A stretch of 64,000 bases of DNA from Nocardioides sp. Root682 (lineage in GTDB: Bacteria > Actinomycetota > Actinomycetes > Propionibacteriales > Nocardioidaceae). A program made the position numbers and the translations under genes. Shown piece by piece: positions 57,394 to 64,000 of the stretch. Positions within the stretch are counted from its first letter, which is position 1, and each line of letters begins with the position of its first letter. The stretch is from positions 167,194 to 231,193 of the forward strand of contig NZ_LMHJ01000005.1 in the NCBI RefSeq assembly GCF_001427795.1, given 5' to 3'. The notes under the pieces were generated by a model. That model was not told the DNA's origin. It made no database searches and saw only the letters and a program-made list of their open reading frames with translations.

Positions 57394-57774
57394 GTGGGCA
57401 ACACCACCACCCAGCACCGCGTCTCCTCCAGCGTTGCGGTCCGGATCCGCCAGGCCGAAGCGGCCGTCCGCGAAGCACTCCAGCCGCTCCTCGACGAGCA
57501 CGGCCTCACGCTCGAGCACTGGCGCATCATCGCCGTGATCGATGACGAGCCCGGACTCGGGATGAGTGAGGTCGCGGTCGCTGCGGTCGTCCCTGCTGCC
57601 AGCCTCACCCGCCACATGGACCGGCTGGTGGAACGCGGCCTCGTCGTGCGGCGCGCCGATCCCGAGGACGGCCGGCGAGCGGTCGTGGCGCTGTCTCCGC
57701 GCGGCCAGACCTATGCCGCCCGCGTCAGGGACGTCGAGCGCACCGTCAACGTGCCCGAGCCCCTGGGCACCTGA
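57394..57774 (+). CDS. MarR-family transcriptional regulator
   Basis: 126 residues. Winged HTH with LEHWRIIAVIDDEPGLGMSEVAVAAVVPAASLTRHMDRLVERGLVVRRADPEDGRRAVVALSPRGQ (the DxRR wing is typical). GTG 57394 was chosen for the AAGGAG six bases upstream. It lies at the end of the urease locus, divergent from the cytosolic binding protein, and could regulate that pair or the locus. Confidence 0.88.
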   Translation: MGNTTTQHRVSSSVAVRIRQAEAAVREALQPLLDEHGLTLEHWRIIAVIDDEPGLGMSEVAVAAVVPAASLTRHMDRLVERGLVVRRADPEDGRRAVVALSPRGQTYAARVRDVERTVNVPEPLGT

Positions 57775-57847
57775 ACGACCCCGCCAACTTTTCAGGCCGA
57801 GGCCCGGCGCAGTTCCAGCCGAGCGTCGGTCCCCGTGATCGTCCGTC

Positions 57848-57892
57848 ATCGGGGTGGTTTGCTGCCACTGAGTGACAGCAAACCACCCCGAT
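57848..57892. terminator. Perfect 17-bp stem between convergent genes
   Basis: The arm at 57848-57864 (begins ATCGGGGTGG, ends TTTGCTG) is exactly complementary to 57876-57892. The 11-base loop itself contains CACT/AGTG. Placed between the convergent marR and DUF1990 genes, it probably ends transcription from both, although neither side has a T-run. Confidence 0.6.
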
Positions 57893-57971
57893 CACAGGGG
57901 ATCGCATCGCTCGCTCCCAGGGGCACTGTCACGCCGCTGTCCGCGAACGCGCAAGGCAGGTCCGTTGTTGT

Positions 57972-58505
57972 TCAGGGACGATCCAGCGCGCGCAGGTAGC
58001 GCGTGGTCATCGCCTGCTGCACCCTGCGGCTGAGAGGTCCACCAAGCCTGGCGAGGTGGGACGCCGGGCGTGAGAACGCGGTGATGGTGAGGGTGATGGT
58101 CCCGTCGGCACCACGTTCCAGCACGAATCGCTCTTCGCCGCACTCCGGGTGACCATCGAGCGTTCCGTAGGCGAACCCGCGCCGCGTGGGTTCGTTGATC
58201 ACGTCGACGACACGGCAGGGAATGCTGAGGGCAACTGGGCCGAGGCCGAGTCGCATGAGTACGACGGTGCCATGTTCGAGCGGCGACTCCGATGCCTGCA
58301 CCCGGAGGCCGGACCGCTCGTGCAGGCGCCACATGAAGAGGTCGTTGGCCGCTCCCTCGAAGTCTCGACGGATCAACGGTGCCGACCGCTCCAACCAGCC
58401 GTATCCGGGCTGCGGTCCGGAGGCGGTCGCGCCCACTTCCTCGTAGGTGAAGGGAGCGGCCCGAAGGGCGTCGGACGCCTGTGCCGAAAGCGCGTGCACT
58501 GCCAT
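57972..58505 (-). CDS. DUF1990 family protein
   Basis: 177 residues: FTYEEVGATASGPQPGYGWLERSAPL, VVDVINEPTRRGFAYGTLDGHPECGEERFVLERGADGTITLTITAFSRPASHLARLGGPLSRRVQQAMTTRYLRAL. The GFAYGTLxGHPExGEE motif is diagnostic. Function unknown for the family. It begins seven bases after the helY stop and is probably the last gene of the paf-tat-dagK-helY transcript. Confidence 0.87.
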   Translation of the reverse strand: MAVHALSAQASDALRAAPFTYEEVGATASGPQPGYGWLERSAPLIRRDFEGAANDLFMWRLHERSGLRVQASESPLEHGTVVLMRLGLGPVALSIPCRVVDVINEPTRRGFAYGTLDGHPECGEERFVLERGADGTITLTITAFSRPASHLARLGGPLSRRVQQAMTTRYLRALDRP

Positions 58506-58512
58506 GCGCCTG

Positions 58513-61248
58513 TCAGCCGCCGGCGACGATGCCGCGGCGCAGCAGCTTGACCAGGTCACGCGCGGTGTCCCGGACGGGGGTCCCGGCTGCTGCGTTGGCG
58601 ATCTGGCCGGCGAAGTCGATCAGCTGCTTCATCTGGCGCACGAAGTCGCCCGCGGTCTGGTCGTTGCGGGTGATCACCTCATCGAGCTCCTGGCCACCCG
58701 CCCAGCGGTAGGCGGTCCAGGCGAAGCCCGGGTCCGGCTTGCGCAGGAAGTCCAGCCGGTGGGTGCGTTCGAGCTGCTCGAGCTCGGACCACAGCCGGGT
58801 CATCGCGTCGATCGTCTCCGAGATGGCGCCGCCGGGGACGTTCCCCGGACCGTCCTCGGGGCGACGAGCCTCGTAGACCAGCGACGACAGCACGGCACCG
58901 AGCTGCTGGGGCGTCAGCCCGTCCCACAAGCCGAGGCGCAGGGCCTCGGCGGCGACCAGGTCGAGGTCGGAGTAGATCCGCATGAGCGCCCGGCCGCGCT
59001 CGGTGACGGTGTCCTCGTCGAGATAGCCCAGTGCGGTCAGCACCTCGCAGACACGGTCGAAGGTCCGGGCGACCGTGTTGGTGCGCCGTTCGATCCGCTC
59101 TGCCAGGATCTGGGCGTCCTTGCCGAGCTTGTTGTGCCGCTCGGCCCAGCGTGCGTGGTCCTCGCGGTCGTCGCACCGGTGACACGGATGCGCCCGGACC
59201 TGCTCGCGCAGGTCGGCGATCTGTCGGGCGACCCCCTCGTCGACCGGCCCGCGCTCGGGCCGAGGCCGGGTCACCGACGCAGGAAGAGCGCGTACGGCGG
59301 CGCGAACCGCCTGCGCGATGTCCTTGCGCTGCTGGGGGTTGCGGGTGTCGACCCGCTTGGGCAGCCGGATCTTCGCGACGGGCTCGACCGGCACCGGGAA
59401 GTCGATCATCGCGAGCCGGCGGCCCTGGCGCTCGGCGGTCACCACCAGCGGTCGGTGGCCCTGCTCGGACAGCCCGGGCTCGACGATCACCGCGGGGCCG
59501 GCGAACTTCCCGACCGGCACCACGATCACGTCACCGGGGACGAGCTGTTCGAGCGACGCGGCCGCCTCGCCGCGGCGGTCCTGTCGTCGTACCTTGCTGG
59601 ACTCCTTCTCCAGCTCGGAGATCTTCTGACGCAGGCCGGCGTACTCCATGTAGTCGCCCAGGTGACAGTGCGCGGACTCGGCGTACCCCTCCAGCGCGTC
59701 CTCGGCCTTGCGCAGCTGGCGGGCGAGTCCGACGACGGCGCGGTCGGCCTGGAACTGGGCGAAGGACATCTCGAGGAGCTCGCGAGCGCGGTGCCGGCCG
59801 AAGGCGTGCACCAGGTTCACGGCCATGTTGTACGACGGCCGGAACGACGAACGCAGTGGATAGGTCCGCGTCGACGCCAGACCCGCCAGGTCGCGTGGGT
59901 TCATGCCGGGCTGCCAGAGCACGACGGCGTGGCCCTCGATGTCGAGGCCGCGACGGCCGGCCCGGCCGGTCAGCTGGGTGTACTCCCCCGGCGTGATGTC
60001 GGCGTGCGTCTCGCCGTTCCACTTGCTCAACTTCTCGAGGACCACCGTGCGGGCGGGCATGTTGATGCCGAGGGCGAGGGTCTCGGTCGCGAAGACGATC
60101 TTCACCAGTCCGCGCAGGTAGAGCTCCTCGACGCACTCCTTGAACGCCGGCAGCATGCCGGCGTGGTGGCACGCGACGCCGCGCGAGGCCGCGTCGAGGA
60201 AGTCGGCGTAGCCGAGGACCTCGAGGTCGTCGGGCGGCATCGTGCCGAGGGTGGCCTTGACGTAGGCGATCGCCTCGTCACGCTCCTCCGACGTCGTGAG
60301 GCGGACGTTCGCATCGAGGCACTGCTGGACAGCGGCGTCGCACCCGGCCCGGCTGAAGATGAAGTCGATGGCGGGCAGCAGGTTCTTGCGCTGGAGCTGC
60401 TCCAGGACGTCGAGGCGACCGGGAATCCAGATCCGGCGACCGTTGCCGACGGATCGGCTCCCCGGACCACCGGGCCGCCCACCCTTGCCGCCGGACTTCG
60501 GGGTGCGATGACCCTTCAGGCGGGTCGAGGCCCAGTCGTCGCGTGCGAGCTTGACCAGCTCCTCGTTGACCGGCGCGCCCTCGCGGACGAAACCGGCTGC
60601 TGCGTCGACGTCGGACGAGGCGAACAGGTCGTGCAGCTGTCGCCCGGCCATCACGTGCTGGAACAGCGGTACGGGGCGCCGTTCGGCGACGATGGTGCGG
60701 GTCGAGCCGCGCACTGTCTCGAGCCACTCACCGAATTCCTCGGCGTTGGAGACGGTCGCCGACAGCGACACGACCGACACCGACTCAGGGAGGTGGATGA
60801 TCACCTCTTCCCACACCGCGCCGCGGGCGCGGTCGGCGAGGTAGTGCACCTCGTCCATGACCACGAACCCGAGCCCGACGAGGGTGCGCGAGCGGGCGTA
60901 GAGCATGTTGCGCAGCACCTCGGTCGTCATCACGACGACGGGCGCCTCCCCGTTGACAGAGGTGTCGCCGGTCAGCAGGCCGACGTTGTCAGCACCGTGA
61001 CGGGCGACGAGGTCGTGGTACTTCTGGTTCGACAAGGCCTTGATCGGCGTCGTGTAGAAGCACTTGCGACCGGTCTCGAGCGCCAGGTGGACCGCGAACT
61101 CCCCCACGACCGTCTTGCCCGCACCCGTCGGCGCGGCCACCAGGACGCCGTCGCCGTCCTCGACCGCCTTGCAGCCCTCGACCTGGAATTCGTCCAGCGG
61201 GAAGGGGAAGGTGCCCGAGAACTGGTCGAACACGGGATGGCTGCTCAT
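58513..61248 (-). CDS. helY: Ski2/Mtr4-like DEAD/DEAH-box RNA helicase HelY
   Basis: 911 residues, typical HelY length. Q-motif region FPFPLDEFQVEGCKAV, Walker A AAPTGAGKT, DEVH in MDEVHYLAD, SAT in SLSATVSN, RLTTSEERDEA, TETLALGINMPARTVVLE, QLTGRAGRRGLDIEG and a C-terminal DSHCT-like domain. It unwinds structured RNA, probably for RNA turnover or rRNA processing. ATG 61248 overlaps the dagK stop (ATGA); another ATG is two codons upstream. Confidence 0.93.
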   Translation of the reverse strand: MSSHPVFDQFSGTFPFPLDEFQVEGCKAVEDGDGVLVAAPTGAGKTVVGEFAVHLALETGRKCFYTTPIKALSNQKYHDLVARHGADNVGLLTGDTSVNGEAPVVVMTTEVLRNMLYARSRTLVGLGFVVMDEVHYLADRARGAVWEEVIIHLPESVSVVSLSATVSNAEEFGEWLETVRGSTRTIVAERRPVPLFQHVMAGRQLHDLFASSDVDAAAGFVREGAPVNEELVKLARDDWASTRLKGHRTPKSGGKGGRPGGPGSRSVGNGRRIWIPGRLDVLEQLQRKNLLPAIDFIFSRAGCDAAVQQCLDANVRLTTSEERDEAIAYVKATLGTMPPDDLEVLGYADFLDAASRGVACHHAGMLPAFKECVEELYLRGLVKIVFATETLALGINMPARTVVLEKLSKWNGETHADITPGEYTQLTGRAGRRGLDIEGHAVVLWQPGMNPRDLAGLASTRTYPLRSSFRPSYNMAVNLVHAFGRHRARELLEMSFAQFQADRAVVGLARQLRKAEDALEGYAESAHCHLGDYMEYAGLRQKISELEKESSKVRRQDRRGEAAASLEQLVPGDVIVVPVGKFAGPAVIVEPGLSEQGHRPLVVTAERQGRRLAMIDFPVPVEPVAKIRLPKRVDTRNPQQRKDIAQAVRAAVRALPASVTRPRPERGPVDEGVARQIADLREQVRAHPCHRCDDREDHARWAERHNKLGKDAQILAERIERRTNTVARTFDRVCEVLTALGYLDEDTVTERGRALMRIYSDLDLVAAEALRLGLWDGLTPQQLGAVLSSLVYEARRPEDGPGNVPGGAISETIDAMTRLWSELEQLERTHRLDFLRKPDPGFAWTAYRWAGGQELDEVITRNDQTAGDFVRQMKQLIDFAGQIANAAAGTPVRDTARDLVKLLRRGIVAGG

Positions 61249-62114
61249 ACCCATACCTTGACTGCTCCGGGAACGCACTCGACGGTCAGGGGTAGCGGAC
61301 CGAACCTTTCGCCGTCGGCGTAGCCGACGATTCCGGTGCTCGCCACGGTCACCCGGCGCACCCGGTGCCGTTCGTACTGGGGGTGGGTGACGTGGGTCCC
61401 GTTGAAGAGCTTGGGGAAGGTGCGAGCCAGCTCGATGCGGCCCATCGGCTTGATCAGGACGACGTCGAGGAGGCCGTCGTCGAGCACCGCACCGTGCGTG
61501 ATCCGCAGTCCGCCGCCGTACGACGGCCCGTTCCCGACGGCTACCAGCATGGCGTCGACCTGGCGCTCCTCGCCGTCGAGGTCGAGCACGTAGTGCAGCG
61601 GCTCGAAGACCCGCAGCTCCGCCATCGTGGCGAGGTTGTAGCGCATCTGGCCCTTCGGCCAGCGCATCCGGTTCGCGCGCTCGTTGGCCACCGAGTCGAA
61701 ACCGGCGGCCAGGACTCCACCGAACCAGCGGTCACCGACCCGGGCCAGGTCGATGCTGCGCGGCCCGCCGTGGATGATCGTCGCCGCGGCTGCGGCACCG
61801 TCACGCAGCGGGATGTCGAGCGAGCGGGCGATGTCGTTGCCGGTCCCCGCCGGGAGGATGCCGATCGGCACGCTCGTGCCGGCAACTGCCTGGAGGCCGA
61901 GGTTGACCATGCCGTCGCCGCCGCACACGACCAGCACGTCGGGCTCCTCGGCGACGATGGCCCGGGCCAGGTCGAGGGACTCCTCGGCGTCCCGTCCGTA
62001 CAGCGAGGTGGTGCGCCAACCGGCACCGTGGAACCGCGGCAGGGCCTCGTCACGCATGCGCGCACCGCGACCCTTTCCCGACGTCGGGTTGGTGAGGACG
62101 ACCGCGCGTGGCAC
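61245..62114 (-). CDS. Diacylglycerol kinase-type lipid kinase
   Basis: 289 residues. NPTSGKG near residue 9, VVCGGDGMVNLGLQAVAGTSVPIGILPAGTGNDIARSL (GGDG and GTGND catalytic motifs), and a C-terminal beta domain (DGERFGPLPLTVECVPGAVKV). It phosphorylates diacylglycerol or a related lipid at the membrane. GTG 62114 follows TAACCT by six bases, so helY and DUF1990 can be transcribed from here. Confidence 0.92.
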   Translation of the reverse strand: MPRAVVLTNPTSGKGRGARMRDEALPRFHGAGWRTTSLYGRDAEESLDLARAIVAEEPDVLVVCGGDGMVNLGLQAVAGTSVPIGILPAGTGNDIARSLDIPLRDGAAAAATIIHGGPRSIDLARVGDRWFGGVLAAGFDSVANERANRMRWPKGQMRYNLATMAELRVFEPLHYVLDLDGEERQVDAMLVAVGNGPSYGGGLRITHGAVLDDGLLDVVLIKPMGRIELARTFPKLFNGTHVTHPQYERHRVRRVTVASTGIVGYADGERFGPLPLTVECVPGAVKVWV

Positions 62115-62139
62115 AGGTGAAGGTTAGAGGACCGTCAAC

Positions 62140-62976
62140 TCAGATCTCGCTCGCCTCGTCGGGCGAGAGACCTGCGTTGATCGACTTGTTGCCGCGCCGG
62201 TTGTCGTTGACCCGTGCGATCACCTCGGAGATGAGGAACAGGATCACCATCGGGATCGCCATGAAGCTCATCGTGAAGGGGTCACCCGACGGGGTCATCA
62301 CGGCCGCGAAGATGAAGGACCCGACGATGATCCACGGCCGGTGGGCGCCGAGGCTCTTGCCCTTGATCACCCCGGCGAAGTTCAGCAGTACGACGAACAC
62401 CGGGATCTCGAAGGCGATGCCGAAGCCGAGCAGGGTGCGCGTGAAGAAGGTCAGGTAGTCGTTGAACTCGACCAGGTTGGTGAGATCGCCCGGCGTGAAG
62501 CCGATCAGGATCTCCAGCCCCTTGGGGAGCGTGAGGTAGCCCAGTGCGATGCCGCTGAGGAACAGCGGGCCCGCGATGACTGCGAAGATCGCGGTCCACT
62601 TCTTCTCGTTGCGGTGCAGCCCGGGCAGGATGAACGCCCAGATCTGGTAGAGCCAGACGGGGCTCGTCCCGACCACCGCGGCCAGGCCGCAGAGCTTGAG
62701 GTAGAGCAGGAAGCCACCTGCGGCGCCGCTGGTCGTCGCGACCGTCCGATCCTTGCCGAGCGCCTCTCGCGCCTGCTGGTAGGGATCGTTGACCACCGCG
62801 AAGATGGGGTCGAAGAAGAACAGCGCGACGACGAAACCCGCGACGAGCACGAACGCCGCCTTCAGCAGGCGGGCGCGCAACTCCCGTAGATGGTCCGAAA
62901 GGGCCATCCGCCCGTCGGCACCGACCGGATGGACTGGTGTGCCGACGAGAAGCTTTGCGACTCCGAGCAGGGACAA
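62140..62976 (-). CDS. tatC: Twin-arginine translocase subunit TatC
   Basis: 278 residues, six membrane helices. DGRMALSDHLRELRARLLKA, LYQIWAFILPGLHRNEKKW and TPSGDPFTMSFMAIPM are diagnostic. TatC binds twin-arginine signal peptides. TTG 62976 was chosen since the segment before Met24 (HPVGADGRM) looks conserved in actinobacterial TatC and TTG is one base after the tatA stop; ATG 62907 is the alternative. Confidence 0.93.
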   Translation of the reverse strand: MSLLGVAKLLVGTPVHPVGADGRMALSDHLRELRARLLKAAFVLVAGFVVALFFFDPIFAVVNDPYQQAREALGKDRTVATTSGAAGGFLLYLKLCGLAAVVGTSPVWLYQIWAFILPGLHRNEKKWTAIFAVIAGPLFLSGIALGYLTLPKGLEILIGFTPGDLTNLVEFNDYLTFFTRTLLGFGIAFEIPVFVVLLNFAGVIKGKSLGAHRPWIIVGSFIFAAVMTPSGDPFTMSFMAIPMVILFLISEVIARVNDNRRGNKSINAGLSPDEASEI

Positions 62977-62977
62977 C

Positions 62978-63232
62978 TCAGGCGTTGTTCTCGCGGCGCT
63001 CGTCGACGATCTCGCCCTCGGCCACGTCGTCGGCGGGGTTCAGTTCGGCCTTGGGAGCGGCCGGCTTTGCATCGTCGTCACGCAGGCCCTTGGTCTCGGC
63101 CTTGAAGATGCGCAGCGCCTGACCTGTTCCACGGGCCAGGTCGGGGAGCTTGGCAGCACCGAACACGAGGACCACGATCGCCAGGATGATGAGCCACTCG
63201 GCTCCCTGGGGCATTCCGATCAGGGGGATCAT
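62978..63232 (-). CDS. tatA: Twin-arginine translocase subunit TatA
   Basis: 84 residues: one N-terminal helix (AEWLIILAIVVLVFGAAKLPDLARG), the amphipathic helix TGQALRIFKAETKGL, and an acidic tail. TatA forms the pore for folded proteins. It is 59 bases after pafC and one base before tatC. Confidence 0.95.
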   Translation of the reverse strand: MIPLIGMPQGAEWLIILAIVVLVFGAAKLPDLARGTGQALRIFKAETKGLRDDDAKPAAPKAELNPADDVAEGEIVDERRENNA

Positions 63233-63291
63233 TTGGGGCGACCAACTCTCACAGCTCAGACTCTGGGGACAGGCCCCATGCTACGCCCACC

Positions 63292-64000
63292 TCACCGGTA
63301 GAGACTGAGGGTCTCCTGTGCGGTGGCCATGAAAGATTCGGTGAACTCCTGAGGTCCTTCCACCGTGGCATGCGGAGCCAATCGCATCAGGAGCCTCGTG
63401 AGCCACCGGGGGTCGACCACGACGAGCTCCACGACAGCCGATCCGTCGGCCTGGGGCCTGACCTCGCGCATCGGGTAGTACTCGGTCGCCCAACGGGCCT
63501 CCGGACCGAGATGGAGCGTCACCACCGCGCTGCCGGGCTGGTCCGCGTCGCGGAACAGCCCGCCGTCGAGGTCGCGGGGTGCACGGCGCGGCGTGCTGGT
63601 CGCGGAGTCCAGGACCTCTGCCTTCGCGATCCGGTCGAGGCGGAAGAGACGATCGGCATCGGCCCGGTGGCACCACGCGTCGAGATAGGCGAAGACACCA
63701 TGGTTGACCACCCCCAGGGGATCCACGACGCGTTCGGTCTCCTCGCCACGAGAGGGGACGAAGTACGCCAGCCGCACCTGGCGTCCGGCGACGGCCGCCT
63801 CGTTGAGCACCCTGGTCAGCTCCACCTGGGCGACCTGGACAGCGTCGTGCGGCGAGGGGGTCACGTCGACGTGATTGGCGCCGGCCGTGCTGACCGCCTT
63901 CTCGATCTTGCGCAGCACCTGCTTGACGAGAGCCCGAGTCTCCCCCGTCGACGTGTCGCGCAGCATGCGCAACGCCACGATCACGGCGGACGCCTCCGTG
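63292..64000 (-). CDS. pafC: WYL-domain transcriptional regulator, partial (PafC-like; N-terminus beyond right edge)
   Basis: About 236 residues are visible; the frame is open through the right edge, and codons before GTG 63984 read TEASAVIVALRMLRD, as expected of the interior of PafC. The WYL region (RLAYFVPSRGEETERVVDPLGVVNHGVFAYLDAWCHRADADRLFRLDRIAKAEVL) and the WCX extension follow. PafB and PafC together activate DNA-damage genes in actinobacteria. pafB and the N-terminal HTH should lie to the right. Position before tatA supports the call. Confidence 0.85.
   Translation of the reverse strand, partial: TEASAVIVALRMLRDTSTGETRALVKQVLRKIEKAVSTAGANHVDVTPSPHDAVQVAQVELTRVLNEAAVAGRQVRLAYFVPSRGEETERVVDPLGVVNHGVFAYLDAWCHRADADRLFRLDRIAKAEVLDSATSTPRRAPRDLDGGLFRDADQPGSAVVTLHLGPEARWATEYYPMREVRPQADGSAVVELVVVDPRWLTRLLMRLAPHATVEGPQEFTESFMATAQETLSLYR

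Noticed and set aside
58447..61323. 958-codon plus-strand frame opposite helY
   Set aside because: Fully antisense to HelY, composition of a shadow frame, no ribosome site.

Overview
The window is about 70% G+C, nearly every base is coding, and the gene set is typical of a Gram-positive actinobacterium: RbpA, an F420-dependent luciferase-like oxidoreductase, a separate Lnt/polyprenol-phosphate-mannose synthase pair, HelR, and the pafC-tatA-tatC-dagK-helY order. Gene content and style resemble Nocardioides or a related Propionibacteriales genus, but that placement is inference. About twenty genes start six or seven bases after a TAnnnT-type -10 hexamer, so leaderless transcription is probably common here.

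1-15.5 kb: the start of a secreted protein, rmuC, pepN, an SDR, a cyclophilin lipoprotein, an LLM/F420 oxidoreductase, an ABC-F ATPase, a VOC protein and a membrane fatty-acid-hydroxylase-like enzyme. Next come a mazEF toxin-antitoxin pair and, just after it (10887-10914), a sequence that closely matches the XerC/XerD dif site of actinobacterial chromosomes. If this is the real dif, the window lies at the replication terminus. A DksA/TraR-like zinc protein, a YCII protein and an HD phosphohydrolase follow, then helR behind a near-perfect rifamycin-associated element (RAE).

15.5-36.6 kb: VOC and barrel-fold proteins; an Old Yellow Enzyme gene with its TetR regulator and a palindromic operator; a response regulator followed by a histidine kinase fused in frame to a DUF4153-type membrane domain; a UvrA-like ABC resistance ATPase; and a secreted MBG-repeat protein. 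Then two divergent units face each other: pucR-P450-SDR-araC on the minus strand, and an unknown 217-residue protein plus a plant-type fatty-acid alpha-dioxygenase on the plus strand. Together they look like an uncharacterised fatty-acid oxidation module. L-serine dehydratase, a methyltransferase, and a 41-residue membrane protein close the region.

36.6-46.8 kb: zinc alcohol dehydrogenase; a MurA-type enolpyruvyl transferase fused to an N-terminal XRE helix-turn-helix, with a palindrome in its own promoter; a glycerophosphodiesterase; a UMF1-type MFS transporter; rbpA behind a SigR-type promoter; fxsA; ppm; lnt; a 0.6-kb intergenic region with a perfect 83-bp tandem repeat; an Lrp regulator and a 5'-3' exonuclease.

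46.9-57.8 kb: a compact nitrogen-acquisition locus. urtABCDE (urea ABC importer) runs directly into ureABCFGD (urease and accessory factors, with no ureE). It is followed by a binding protein of the UrtA/AmiC fold that lacks a signal peptide and is divergent from a MarR regulator, possibly a cytosolic urea or amide sensor. 57.8-64 kb: DUF1990 protein, helY, dagK, tatC, tatA and the 3' part of pafC, an arrangement that matches the helY-tatC-tatA-pafC block of Mycobacterium. No tRNA, rRNA, CRISPR array, insertion sequence or prophage gene was recognised.
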